Origin: Roseivirga sp.
Lineage (GTDB): Bacteria > Bacteroidota > Bacteroidia > Cytophagales > Cyclobacteriaceae
NCBI GenBank assembly: GCA_021404565.1
Contig: JAAWWF010000026.1
Span: forward strand, 310,001 to 374,000
DNA: 64,000 bases
Reading direction: 5' to 3'
Part shown: positions 1 through 8,337 of the stretch, piece after piece
Layout: each line of letters starts with the position of its first letter
How positions within the stretch are numbered: position 1 is the first letter of the stretch
Notes under the pieces: generated by a model
Databases searched by the model: none
What the model saw: only the letters and a program-made list of their open reading frames with translations
What the model was told of the DNA's origin: nothing
Program-made: the position numbers and the translations under genes

Positions 1-1465
1 CATCAGGGTTCATGCGTATTTCAGCCTTCAACTGTTGAAGAGAGGACGAATCGGGCAAGGTGGCTACCAGCACATTCTCTTTGTCATAACCCCAGTCACG
101 TTTTTCCTGGTAGTTGGCATTTTGAGTAAATACCAGGCCAGCTACCACGGTAATACACGAAAGCACAAATTGAACTGTCAGAAAAACCCTGGCCAATACG
201 TTTTTGGTACCGAACCTTAATTTGCCCTTGAAGATTTTCAAGGCACTGAACTTCGATAAGTAGAGTGCCGGGTAGGCTCCTGAGCTTAACCCGATAATTA
301 AGACGGTCAGTACCAAAAAGAACCACAGCTGTGGTTCCTGATAGGGGAGTTCAAGCCCTCCGAAGAATATGGTATTGAAACCCGGAATAAAGACTACTGC
401 TGCCATCAGAAAGCCAATGAGACCGGCAAAGAAGGTGAGTACCAGGTTTTCTACCAGGAATTGAAATGTCAGCGACTTTCTTTGCCCTCCCATCACCTTT
501 CGCACGGCAATTTCCCGGAGGCGTTTAGCTCCTGAAGCGATGGAGATATTGATGTAATTGAAGCTGGCGAGGAGCAAAATGAAGGCAGCAAGACTCACCA
601 GAATCTTCGTGGCCAGGGGGTCGGATTCCCCGATAATACTATTCCTGATGTTTTGTCCATTAAGGTAAACAGAACTCCAGGGTTCGAACTCGAATGAAGT
701 GATGGGAAGTTCTTTTCTGGCGGCATTTTGAACGGGAATGTATTGCCTGGCCTGTTTGGTTATGGTTGCGATGTCAGCAGGGTCATTGAGCTCTATGAAA
801 GTGGCATTGATAAAACCGCTCCAATCGGCAGGATTAAAGCCCGGTTCAGCTGCTGCCAAACTGTTGAAGTTGGAAAGAATACCAAACCTCAGGTTACTTT
901 TGGCCTTAAAACGCTTTGCCACAGCCCCTACTTCAAAGCTTGCTTTTTGTCCATTGCCGAAATCAAAGGAAATGCGCTCGCCCAGAGGGTTTTGGTCACC
1001 AAAATACTTGAGAGATACAGGCTCGCTGATAATTACCTTTGAATGATCATTTAGGGCACTCTTGTCTCCCCATTTCAAGGCGAATGAGAATATATCGAGA
1101 AACTCAGGGTCTGTAAAGGAAATCCGCTCGTTGAAAACCTGCCCCTGGCTTTTGGCCACACAGGAACGGTTTTCGAAACGCGCCACGTTGCTGATTTGAG
1201 GAAAGTCACTTTTCAACCTTTCACCATAGGCCATGGGTGAGATACCATACTTTGAGTTATTATCTCCCTGGTTTATGACCACCGTAGACATAAATATTTT
1301 ATCACTCTTTGGGTGGTATTGATCCATAGAGAGCTCCTGATCAACGAAAGTATAAACCAACAGGCAGCAACCGATGGCCAGAGCCAGTCCTAAAATGTGA
1401 ATGAATGAGTTCAGAGGGTGCCTGGAGAAGATTCTCAGGCTGGTTTTGATATAGCTTTTAAACAT
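1..1465 (-). CDS. MacB/FtsX-like ABC transporter permease (3' part outside window)
   Basis: The frame is open from an ATG at 1465 to the left edge, so about 488 N-terminal residues are visible and the C-terminus is missing. A first membrane segment at about residues 21-41 is followed by a large extracytoplasmic MacB_PCD-type domain. A second segment near 285-310 precedes the typical FtsX sequence LREIAVRKVMGG, and further membrane helices follow. This is the layout of the roughly 800-residue double-FtsX permeases common in Bacteroidota, which usually work with a separate LolD/MacB-type ATPase. No ATPase gene is seen here. Two more members of the family lie at 10957-13359 and 18263-20686. The substrate is unknown; envelope stress or peptide export are family-level possibilities only. 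Confidence 0.9.
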   Translation of the reverse strand, partial: MFKSYIKTSLRIFSRHPLNSFIHILGLALAIGCCLLVYTFVDQELSMDQYHPKSDKIFMSTVVINQGDNNSKYGISPMAYGERLKSDFPQISNVARFENRSCVAKSQGQVFNERISFTDPEFLDIFSFALKWGDKSALNDHSKVIISEPVSLKYFGDQNPLGERISFDFGNGQKASFEVGAVAKRFKAKSNLRFGILSNFNSLAAAEPGFNPADWSGFINATFIELNDPADIATITKQARQYIPVQNAARKELPITSFEFEPWSSVYLNGQNIRNSIIGESDPLATKILVSLAAFILLLASFNYINISIASGAKRLREIAVRKVMGGQRKSLTFQFLVENLVLTFFAGLIGFLMAAVVFIPGFNTIFFGGLELPYQEPQLWFFLVLTVLIIGLSSGAYPALYLSKFSALKIFKGKLRFGTKNVLARVFLTVQFVLSCITVVAGLVFTQNANYQEKRDWGYDKENVLVATLPDSSSLQQLKAEIRMNPD

Positions 1466-1550
1466 CTCATGGTGCTTGATGCATGCTAAAGATGTGGTTT
1501 TGCACTTATAAGTTGCGTCTGACTCCACAACCAGCGGATTCTGATGTGTT

Positions 1551-1631
1551 TTTTGACTTGATGTTAAGTATTTTTGACATGAAGTAAAACATTTTAATCT
1601 TTGTGTCCGTAATAAATGACATCAAGTAAAA
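1551..1631. promoter_or_regulatory. Three copies of an ACATSAAGT operator-like motif with an embedded promoter
   Basis: A 14-base motif, GACATSAAGTMAAA, occurs three times in 81 bases: at 1551-1564 on the minus strand, 1576-1589 on the plus strand and 1618-1631 on the plus strand. TTTG at 1573-1576 and AATCTTTG at 1596-1603 sit 19 bases apart and resemble the Bacteroidota -33/-7 promoter, so copy 2 overlaps the promoter and copy 3 lies just past the expected start site. The arrangement suits binding by the XRE regulator encoded at 2101. That link is inference from position. Confidence 0.5.
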
Positions 1632-1655
1632 TAGAACAGACAAATTATATATCTT

Positions 1656-2099
1656 ATGTCTTATCAGGAAAAACGAAGTATTCTTAATTTGATCAGCTCG
1701 GTGCTGATCTCAGGCATTTACTTTTGGTATGTTTTTCGGGGTGACCCTACTGCCGGAATGGACACAGATGAGTTAATGCATTTTTGGGGCAAATCGATTC
1801 TGATTCTGATTCCCGTCACCATCGTAGCCAAGATTGTGATAGCCATTTTCTTTGCAGTTGGTAATACTGTAGCGACCAGGGAGAAAATTCCCTCTGCTGA
1901 TGAGCGTGACAAGCTGATAGAGTTAAAATCACTTCGAAACTCGCGTTATATGTTTGGTTTTGGCTTTATATTGGCCATGGTAGCTCTGACCATGAATATG
2001 TCAGTGAATGTGATGTTTATCGTGATTGTATTGGCAGGTATGGCTTCAGAAATTATTGAGAACCTGTCGCAGCTATATTTTTATCGTAAAGGAGTTTAA
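1656..2099 (+). CDS. Small four-helix membrane protein preceding an XRE regulator
   Basis: The 147-residue product has four hydrophobic segments, at about residues 8-26, 46-68, 96-113 and 115-133. Charged loops ([20 protein letters not shown]) separate the second and third. It looks like the small DUF2178-type membrane proteins that are often encoded directly ahead of a compact XRE-family regulator, but the family assignment is tentative. The stop codon is one base before the GTG start of that regulator, so the two are surely co-transcribed. The region in front carries three repeated operator-like sites. The molecular role is unknown; sensing a membrane signal for the regulator is a plausible inference. 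Confidence 0.8.
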   Translation: MSYQEKRSILNLISSVLISGIYFWYVFRGDPTAGMDTDELMHFWGKSILILIPVTIVAKIVIAIFFAVGNTVATREKIPSADERDKLIELKSLRNSRYMFGFGFILAMVALTMNMSVNVMFIVIVLAGMASEIIENLSQLYFYRKGV

Positions 2100-2100
2100 G

Positions 2101-2325
2101 GTGGCCAAACATCAGATCAGTAATAATATTCGTAAGCTCCGGTTCAATCAGGACGAAATGACCCAGCAACAGCTTGGAGATATGGTGGGGGTAAGCCGAC
2201 AGACCATTGTGGCAATCGAAAAGGGCAAATACTCGCCCACACTGGAGCTGGCTTTTCGGATAGCCCATGTATTTGATTTGCCGCTTCATGAGGTATTCTC
2301 ATATAACCCTGACGATGATCATTGA
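2101..2325 (+). CDS. Compact XRE-family helix-turn-helix transcriptional regulator
   Basis: A GTG start at 2101 is preceded by a good ribosome binding site (AAAGGAG, 2088-2094) and gives 74 residues. The in-frame ATG at 2026 would lie deep inside the upstream gene and is unlikely. The product is almost entirely one HTH_3 domain: NNIRKLR, then [20 protein letters not shown] as the helix-turn-helix, then the family ending [19 protein letters not shown]. This is the YozG-like compact class. It is translationally coupled to the membrane protein upstream and overlaps the AraC gene downstream by 11 bases. It probably autoregulates through the repeated motif at 1551-1631. Confidence 0.88.
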   Translation: MAKHQISNNIRKLRFNQDEMTQQQLGDMVGVSRQTIVAIEKGKYSPTLELAFRIAHVFDLPLHEVFSYNPDDDH

Positions 2326-3166
2326 GCATAAAACCATCGATTTATGGGCAAAACCGCTCCTTACCTGGGTGACCATGGAAACGCCCATGGAGCAGTCGGT
2401 ACCCTTACCTTCCGAGGCCTGCTTTGCCTATATTATGGAAGGCGACAACCATGCATTGTCCATAAAACCTGAGATTAAGGCAGAACCTGGTCAGGTCATA
2501 CTTTCCTTATGTGGTAATACTGTGGGGCGTATGTTGTCAGCGCAGGAAAAAGGACGAGTAAGCACAGTTGTGGTCCATTTCCATACGGAGATATTACGGC
2601 AGGCTTATCAGAACTCACCCCCTTCATTCTGGAAAGAACTGGAGGCACCGGTAGTGCAGTTTATTGTGCAAACGGCCGCTTCGGGGTTAATCAAAAGATA
2701 TTTTGAGAGCCTGGTGTATCTCTTTGAGTATAGGGAGGCTGTATCAGAAGAGATCCTGGTTTTGAAGCTCAAAGAACTCATTGCTCTTTTGATGCAGACA
2801 GAAAACTCTCCTCAGATTTTGCAGATTATGCGAAGCCTGTTTTCGGAGAGAACTTTTAGTTTCAAAGAGGTGGTGGATGCCCATATCTGTACTCCTGCAA
2901 CCATAGAAAACCTGGCCATGCTTACCAGCCATAGCCTGTCTTCTTTTAAGCGGGAATTCAAGCGCATTTATAATGATACACCAGCCAGCTATATCATGGA
3001 TAAGAGAGCCGAAAAAGTGGCCGGGCTCCTGGCTGTTTCAGATGAGAGTATTAGTCATATCGGTTATGATTGTGGCTTTACCAGCCCGGCACATTTATCC
3101 AGGGTTTTTAAAAATAAATATGGCGTAACGCCCTCAGAATACCGCCTGAACCTCTCAGGCAAGTAA
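2315..3166 (+). CDS. AraC family transcriptional regulator
   Basis: The ATG at 2315 is chosen, giving 283 residues ([11 protein letters not shown]) and an 11-base overlap with the preceding regulator; an in-frame ATG at 2267 would run through most of that gene's 3' end. The C-terminal ~100 residues form a double HTH AraC domain. [20 protein letters not shown] is the first helix-turn-helix, and [20 protein letters not shown] followed by YGVTPSEYR is the second. The N-terminal ~180 residues resemble an AraC effector-binding domain of unknown ligand, with the cupin-like motif not obvious. Possible targets are the dehydrogenase or small protein that follow, judged only by position. Confidence 0.88.
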   Translation: MIIEHKTIDLWAKPLLTWVTMETPMEQSVPLPSEACFAYIMEGDNHALSIKPEIKAEPGQVILSLCGNTVGRMLSAQEKGRVSTVVVHFHTEILRQAYQNSPPSFWKELEAPVVQFIVQTAASGLIKRYFESLVYLFEYREAVSEEILVLKLKELIALLMQTENSPQILQIMRSLFSERTFSFKEVVDAHICTPATIENLAMLTSHSLSSFKREFKRIYNDTPASYIMDKRAEKVAGLLAVSDESISHIGYDCGFTSPAHLSRVFKNKYGVTPSEYRLNLSGK

Positions 3167-3273
3167 TCGGACTTTTCAGGTAAGCCAAAGAAAGCGGCCT
3201 TTCCCAACTTTGTATTCACAGTTGGAAGGGAGGCTATTGCTTACACCTGAGTTTCACTTTGAATGCAACAATC

Positions 3274-3492
3274 ATGAAAATACTTGTTTATAAAACCAGC
3301 CTGAAAACAAGAAAGAAGGTCAGGCACATCAGGCCGCTTTTTGACGGTCATCCCCTGGTCTCCGATTGGTCTGTAGACACAGAAGACTGTGACAATGTAC
3401 TCCGGGTGGAGGCATTGACAGATTTGAAATACAGTGACATTATCTATCTGCTGAATGCTTTTGGGTACTACTGTGAATTATTGAGAAGCTAG
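3274..3492 (+). CDS. Small conserved-type protein, possible ferredoxin-like fold
   Basis: From the ATG at 3274 (MKILVYKTSL) the product has 72 residues; an ATG 15 bases earlier adds only MNATI. The pattern of a short strand (KILVYK), a long charged helix, a second strand with WSVDTEDCDNVLRVEA, a helix (YSDIIYLLNAFGYYCEL) and a hydrophobic end is what a beta-alpha-beta ferredoxin-like fold of the heavy-metal-associated type would give. There is no CxxC metal motif. No function can be assigned. It sits four bases before the dehydrogenase gene and is probably co-transcribed with it. Confidence 0.7.
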   Translation: MKILVYKTSLKTRKKVRHIRPLFDGHPLVSDWSVDTEDCDNVLRVEALTDLKYSDIIYLLNAFGYYCELLRS

Positions 3493-3496
3493 ATTT

Positions 3497-4465
3497 ATGA
3501 AAGCTATAGTTTATGAGAAATACGGTTCTCCTGAAGTGTTTGAGCTGAGGGAAGTACAAAAACCAGTACCAGCACGGGGTCAGGTTCTGGTAAAAATTCA
3601 TGCCTCATCTCTCAATGTACTCGACTGGCATTTAATGCGGGGTAAGCCATTATTTATGAGATTAGTCAAAGGCTTGTTCAGACCAAAGAGCCAGATCATT
3701 GGTGCAGATGTATCGGGTATCGTTGAATCCATAGGCCCGGGAATTACCGAATTTACTCCGGGAGATGCTGTTTTTGGTGATACGACACTTACAGGTTATG
3801 GTGGCTTTGCAGAATACATTGCCCTGCCTGAGTCGAGTCTGGTTAAAAAGCCGGAAAATATTAGTCATGAAGAAGCCGGGGCGGTTTCTATTGCCGCACT
3901 TACTGCCCTGCAAGGTCTGAAATACGAGGCTAAACTGCAGCCAGGTCAAAAGGTGATGATCATCGGAGCCTCAGGAGGCGTAGGTACTTTTGCTGTTCAA
4001 ATTGCCAAAGCAATGGGGGCTGAGGTGACAGCTGTATGCAGTACCCACAAGATTGATCAGGCCTATGCACTGGGTGCCGACCAGGTGATTGACTATAAAA
4101 CTGAAGATGTTTTTGCCAACCGTGGCCATTATGATTTGGTCTTCGCGGTCAATGGATATAACGCACTCATCAAATACAAAAGAGCCCTTAAGCCAGGAGG
4201 CCGCTATGTCATTGTAGGCGGTGATGGCATACAGCTGGTGGAAGCTACTTTTTTAGGTCGACTGCTTTTTGCCTTTTCTTCCAAAAAACTGGGAATATGG
4301 AATGCCAAGCCTACCAAAGCCGATCTTCAAACACTTGCAGACCTGATTGAATCAGGAAAGCTCAAAACCTTTATTGACCGGAAATATCCCCTTGCCGAAA
4401 TGCCCGATGCCATGCGATACCTGGCCGAGGGTCATGCCCGGGCCAAGGTGGTAATTACCATCTGA
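3497..4465 (+). CDS. NAD(P)-dependent medium-chain dehydrogenase, quinone-oxidoreductase type
   Basis: The 322-residue product is a complete zinc-independent MDR-family enzyme. The N-terminal GroES-like domain contains the family signature GADVSGIVESIGPG and GDAVFGDT near residues 72-98. The Rossmann domain carries IIGASGGVGTFAVQIAKAMGA at about 155-175, where the AxxGxxG-type loop binds the dinucleotide, followed by the QVIDYK strand. Zinc-binding cysteines of alcohol dehydrogenases are absent, which points to reduction of quinones or enones. The start at 3497 is five bases after the small upstream gene, suggesting an operon. The natural substrate cannot be read from the sequence. Confidence 0.92.
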   Translation: MKAIVYEKYGSPEVFELREVQKPVPARGQVLVKIHASSLNVLDWHLMRGKPLFMRLVKGLFRPKSQIIGADVSGIVESIGPGITEFTPGDAVFGDTTLTGYGGFAEYIALPESSLVKKPENISHEEAGAVSIAALTALQGLKYEAKLQPGQKVMIIGASGGVGTFAVQIAKAMGAEVTAVCSTHKIDQAYALGADQVIDYKTEDVFANRGHYDLVFAVNGYNALIKYKRALKPGGRYVIVGGDGIQLVEATFLGRLLFAFSSKKLGIWNAKPTKADLQTLADLIESGKLKTFIDRKYPLAEMPDAMRYLAEGHARAKVVITI

Positions 4466-4618
4466 TCTGACACCGGACACACAATATTTCTCACTTTTTC
4501 TTTTCGGTACCAGGTTGGGTGGATTCGAATTCTTCGCGTCATAGAATCAGAACGCCAGTAACTCAGGAGGGGTTTATGGACTCCAGGCTGGCAATTCAAA
4601 TAATCTAAATTGAAGAAT

Positions 4619-6016
4619 ATGAAGAAGGCGAAGATCAAATTGTTAGGTGTATTGGCTATGGTGATGTTGTTTGTGCAGGCATGTACCAATGATCAGGAGG
4701 AGTTGGGTTTCAATGATGCCCTGGGAGATATTATTGAAGATGTTTCTGTTACAGGAAATGGTATTGCGCATGAATGGACAGATTTATTGCTACAACTTGA
4801 GAGATACTCCAGTGGCAGACCCAATGCATCGGCAAGAGCACTTGCTTATATCTACCTGGCATCTTACGAAACAGTGGCCCCGGGGATGGAAAACTATAGC
4901 TCTATTGATCGTCAGCTACGGGGTTTGCGAATAGATGATGAGGTTCGGGCTGAAGACGTAAACTGGCTGGTAGCGCTGAATACCTGTTTTGCCAGGGTAG
5001 TGGATCACTTTCTGCTCAATTTACCCTCAAACCTGGACGGGGCGATATCAGCACTGGAAACAGAAATTGAAGGGCAAGTTACCGAGGGCCTGTTGGACGG
5101 ATTGATCAGCGATTCTCAGAATTGGGGTAACTATGTGGCAGATCAAATCATTGCCTATAGCCAGACAGACGAAGATGCCGAGGCTCAAATACTGGACCCA
5201 CAACCACTGAGTTACGAGCCTCCAACCGGAGACGGTTTCTGGACCTACTCTGCCGACCCTGAGCGTGCGCTGTATCCATACTGGGGAGAAACGGTACGAA
5301 CCTTTGTTATTTCTCCCAGACAAACCACCTCGGTCGACCCGATTGAATACAGTGAAGACCCAAACAGCGCCTACTTTGCGCAGATGCAAGAGGCCTATGA
5401 GGCCAATAATAATGCACGAGAAGCAGCAGGAGAGCAGCTTTGGATAGCTGAATTCTGGAGTGATGATGTGGAAGGCTTAATGATGAGCCCGCCTGCCCGT
5501 CAGTTTTCCATTGCCAATCAATTGATTGAACAATACAACCTGAACCTGGAAGAAACCCTGGCATTTTATGTCAAGCTGGGGTTTGCACTCAATGATGCGG
5601 CAGTTGCTGCATGGAAATACAAATATGACTATATGGTTATGCGTCCGAATGTATACATCCATGAGTTCATTGATCCGGAATTCCAGACCAACCTTTATCG
5701 CCTGATCGACTGGCCCAACCCCAGCTTTCCAGGCTACCCTTCAGGTCACTCAACTTTTGCCTCTGCGGCAGGAGGGCTCTTTATCGACACATTTGGCAAC
5801 AGCACGAACTTTACCGACAGGTCACATGAGGGCAGAACGGAGTTTCAGAGCAGCCCCAGAACTTATTCCACCTTTGCTCAAATGGCTGAAGAAAATGCCT
5901 TTTCCCGGGTGCCCTTTGGTGTGCATATCAGCATGGACTGTGCAGAGGGCTTGAGACTGGGTTATGAGATTTCTGATGCCGTCAATGGATTTAGCCTGAG
6001 AGGAAGAAACCAGTAA
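4619..6016 (+). CDS. Vanadium-dependent haloperoxidase / PAP2-superfamily lipoprotein
   Basis: The ATG at 4619 is preferred over a TTG at 4610 and gives 465 residues. A lipoprotein signal ending FVQAC anchors the protein outside the cytoplasm. The C-terminal half has all three parts of the vanadate/phosphate pocket: K-x6-R-P in KYDYMVMRP (about 332-340), PSGH at 374-377, and SRVPFGVHISMD near 428-439 with the R, catalytic H and D. The order and spacing match vanadium chloro/bromoperoxidases and bacterial haloperoxidase-like proteins more than short PAP2 phosphatases. It may halogenate extracellular substrates, or be an acid phosphatase; the sequence alone does not decide. A hairpin terminator follows. 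Confidence 0.88.
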   Translation: MKKAKIKLLGVLAMVMLFVQACTNDQEELGFNDALGDIIEDVSVTGNGIAHEWTDLLLQLERYSSGRPNASARALAYIYLASYETVAPGMENYSSIDRQLRGLRIDDEVRAEDVNWLVALNTCFARVVDHFLLNLPSNLDGAISALETEIEGQVTEGLLDGLISDSQNWGNYVADQIIAYSQTDEDAEAQILDPQPLSYEPPTGDGFWTYSADPERALYPYWGETVRTFVISPRQTTSVDPIEYSEDPNSAYFAQMQEAYEANNNAREAAGEQLWIAEFWSDDVEGLMMSPPARQFSIANQLIEQYNLNLEETLAFYVKLGFALNDAAVAAWKYKYDYMVMRPNVYIHEFIDPEFQTNLYRLIDWPNPSFPGYPSGHSTFASAAGGLFIDTFGNSTNFTDRSHEGRTEFQSSPRTYSTFAQMAEENAFSRVPFGVHISMDCAEGLRLGYEISDAVNGFSLRGRNQ

Positions 6017-6043
6017 TAGATCGGCTATTCGTTGATTTACAAT

Positions 6044-6084
6044 GCGGGAGGCTCTTCACTTCAATGAGGAGGTTCCCGCTTTGT
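6044..6084 (+). terminator. Hairpin terminator between convergent genes
   Basis: GCGGGA at 6044 pairs with TCCCGC ending at 6079, and an inner stem pairs CTCTTCA with TGAGGAG around a short loop. The hairpin is followed by a T-rich stretch (TTTGTTATTTG). It lies 27 bases after the haloperoxidase stop and ahead of the convergent flavoprotein gene. Confidence 0.6.
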
Positions 6085-6156
6085 TATTTGTTTGCTATGA
6101 AATTCCTGAAATCATAAAGACAAGTAAACATGATATTTAACTCTATTATCCACAAT

Positions 6157-7101
6157 CTATACAACCTGAACCTCGGGCAGCCAACGCTCTTCGATGAGCT
6201 GATGAGTAATGGCTGAGCCGACCGTGCTGCCATCTGCCACAGATTTGGCGATGCCTCCAAAACCTACTCGGGAATCACCGATAATAAAGAATCCTTTTAC
6301 ACTGGTTTCCATGTTTTCATCTACCTCGTAAGAGAGTCGGCCAAAATGTCCATCAATCATGGTCAGATCAAACTTTTGGGCAAAACCCACGCCCTCGGTT
6401 GCTTTAGTATCTGGTAGGAAACCACCCTGCCGTCCTATGGAGCTGCCATCTTCGAGAATCACCTTCTTAAGCTTTCCCTCTTCTGAAATCAATCTGGTAA
6501 TTCTCTGCTCTATCAACCTGATACCATTCCGCTTCAATCCGGCTGTCAGGTCTTTATCTTCAACCTCTTCCCCATTCGTAAAGACGATCACATCTTTGGA
6601 CCAATGAGCTATGACTTTTGAGAAATAGGGTGCAAGATCTGCAGGACCGAAAACTCCGAGTTTCTTGTCTGCCAGTTCAAAGCCATCACAAAAGGGACAA
6701 GGATAAACGGATTTCCCGTAAACATCTGTCAAACCGGGAATACCTAATTGATCTATATTGTCTTTTTGACCTGTGGCGAGCACAACTCGCTTGCTACTGT
6801 ATTGTCTCCCTTTTGTGGTGATTGTAAAGCCCTGCGGAGCATGATCAAGAGCTGTGGCCTTTTCATTAAGATATGTGACTGCCGGGTACTTCTGAAGCTG
6901 CTTTTTGGCGATCGCCAGCATCTCTGTGGGGTGTACGCCATCACGGGTAAGAAAGCCATGTGAATGTGTGGTGACCGCATTTCTGGCCTCTTCTGTATTG
7001 AGTATAAGCGTTTTAATTCTGCTTCTTCCCAGAACCAGGGCCGCGCTCATACCAGCCGGACCACCACCAATAATGATTACTTCGTTTTCTCTATCTGTCA
7101 T
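6157..7101 (-). CDS. Thioredoxin-reductase-like NAD(P)/FAD-dependent oxidoreductase
   Basis: The start is set at the ATG at 7101 (MTDRENEVIIIGGGPAG), giving 314 residues. An upstream in-frame ATG inside the palindrome at 7141-7177 would add an implausible cysteine-rich tail. The FAD-binding GGGPAGMSAA lies at about 12-21 and the second dinucleotide-domain strand VVLATGQ at 106-112. A redox pair CPFC sits at 135-138, placed as in thioredoxin reductases (CxxC then DG). The C-terminal FAD motif is GFFIIGDSR. Whether it reduces thioredoxin, bacillithiol disulfide or another small disulfide is not visible. The 37-bp palindrome 40 bases upstream probably controls it. Confidence 0.9.
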   Translation of the reverse strand: MTDRENEVIIIGGGPAGMSAALVLGRSRIKTLILNTEEARNAVTTHSHGFLTRDGVHPTEMLAIAKKQLQKYPAVTYLNEKATALDHAPQGFTITTKGRQYSSKRVVLATGQKDNIDQLGIPGLTDVYGKSVYPCPFCDGFELADKKLGVFGPADLAPYFSKVIAHWSKDVIVFTNGEEVEDKDLTAGLKRNGIRLIEQRITRLISEEGKLKKVILEDGSSIGRQGGFLPDTKATEGVGFAQKFDLTMIDGHFGRLSYEVDENMETSVKGFFIIGDSRVGFGGIAKSVADGSTVGSAITHQLIEERWLPEVQVV

Positions 7102-7140
7102 TTTTGAATTTTCGTAATTGTGTTGGCAATTTGGGACTAT

Positions 7141-7177
7141 ATTTCCACAAATGCAACATTGTTGCATTTGTGGAAAT
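7141..7177. promoter_or_regulatory. Perfect 37-bp palindrome, likely operator
   Basis: ATTTCCACAAATGCAACA (7141-7158), one central base, and then its exact reverse complement (7160-7177) form a perfect inverted repeat. It lies 39 bases upstream of the flavoprotein start, in the promoter zone between this gene and the M28 peptidase gene. The core TGCAACA-x-TGTTGCA is typical in form of a site for a dimeric redox- or metal-sensing repressor. The cognate protein is not identifiable here. It is not followed by a T-tract, so a terminator is unlikely. Confidence 0.6.
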
Positions 7178-7243
7178 GAGTGAATGCTTTGAGAAAAGCT
7201 TGAATAGGTACGGTCCTGGAAAGAAATGCTGCTGCTGTTCCGG

Positions 7244-8200
7244 TTAATTGGTTTCCATTAAACCCACCAGCACCTTAAAAACGAAATAGCTTACAAAACT
7301 CAGGTAATCAAAGTTGATCGTTTCGAATTTATCTTCCGGGTCATGATGATAGGGGGAAGTATCACCTCGTCTGTATTCTTCTGTAATCCCCACGGCATTG
7401 AAACCTGCCGCTCTTAACTCCTTATGGTCACTGCCTGTCTCGTTGGTCCTGTAAGCCTTAATATCAAATGTTTTGGCATGTTTGCGGTAGACTGCTTTAA
7501 GTTCAGGACCTGGAAGTTCGAGTTCTATATTGCGATCTCCATCCTGATCCCAGCCCACCTGGTCAGCTGTGTGTACAGAATGTATATTATACTGTTGTTC
7601 CAGCAGAAATTGAGCAAATGCTGTTGCTCCCGCATGGCCTATCTCCTCCTTGTCAAAGAATACGATCATAAGGTTCTTCGATCGCTGCTTCTGTTGCATC
7701 ATTGCTTTCGCGACTGCATAGACTAAGGCACAACCTGAGGCATTGTCACTGGCCCCGGGAGCTTCTTCGACTGTATCGTAATGAGCCCCTAATACGATAT
7801 ATTCATTACTGCCATTGGTGGACTCAACCACTGCATAGAGGTTGGTGCCCTTAGCCGGGTTTTGCTGTTTGTTCAGCTGCGGCAGGTTCATCTCATAAGG
7901 GAGCTCAATAGTGTTCAGGCCCATTTTCTCAAGCTCTTTTGACAGATATTGTCGGCTTAAAGCCCTTTCTTCTGTGGTCCAGCGCCTTTGAATGCTTTTG
8001 CTGTCCTGAATAGGTGAGGCCCCGGTTAAAGCTGAGATGAGTGCCCTTTGTCCCTGCTCTGAACGATCGAGGAAGTCCTTGTCCAGTCCGTATTGACTCG
8101 CGTCCTTTTTCCACAAAGCTTCAAAGGGAACAGGGTCTTTGGTGTTTTGTGCACAGGCCTGAGTGAAAACAAGTAGCATTAACAGGCTCAAAAATCTCAT
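7244..8200 (-). CDS. M28 family zinc metallopeptidase, lipoprotein
   Basis: Starting at the ATG at 8200 the product has 318 residues, with a short lipoprotein signal ending FTQAC (Cys16), so it is likely anchored in the envelope facing out. The peptidase core shows the M28 zinc ligands in order: H140 and D142 in GAHYDTV, D152 in GASDNASG, E185/E186 in DKEEIGHAG, an Asp near 213-219 in ADQVGWDQDGD, and a late His near 285 in SPYHHDPED. This is the co-catalytic two-zinc aminopeptidase arrangement. It probably trims N-terminal residues from peptides or hydrolyses a related amide such as glutaminyl groups. Monocistronic by spacing. Confidence 0.92.
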   Translation of the reverse strand: MRFLSLLMLLVFTQACAQNTKDPVPFEALWKKDASQYGLDKDFLDRSEQGQRALISALTGASPIQDSKSIQRRWTTEERALSRQYLSKELEKMGLNTIELPYEMNLPQLNKQQNPAKGTNLYAVVESTNGSNEYIVLGAHYDTVEEAPGASDNASGCALVYAVAKAMMQQKQRSKNLMIVFFDKEEIGHAGATAFAQFLLEQQYNIHSVHTADQVGWDQDGDRNIELELPGPELKAVYRKHAKTFDIKAYRTNETGSDHKELRAAGFNAVGITEEYRRGDTSPYHHDPEDKFETINFDYLSFVSYFVFKVLVGLMETN

Positions 8201-8337
8201 GGTACTTAAGTTATAAAGCAAGAACGAGGAAGTGAGAACATTTAGCGTGTTTATTCAATTCACAGAGGACCATACTTATTAATACGAACCTTTTCGTATA
8301 TGCTTCGTATCTTTATATATACATAATAACATTAGGT

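Noticed and set aside
738-1046. Two overlapping plus-strand frames inside the first permease gene
   Set aside because: Both are antisense shadows of the permease, which continues through the left edge.
7102-7167. A 22-residue N-terminal extension of the flavoprotein starting inside the palindrome
   Set aside because: The extension is Cys-rich only because it reads through the palindrome, and the family begins at the ATG at 7101.
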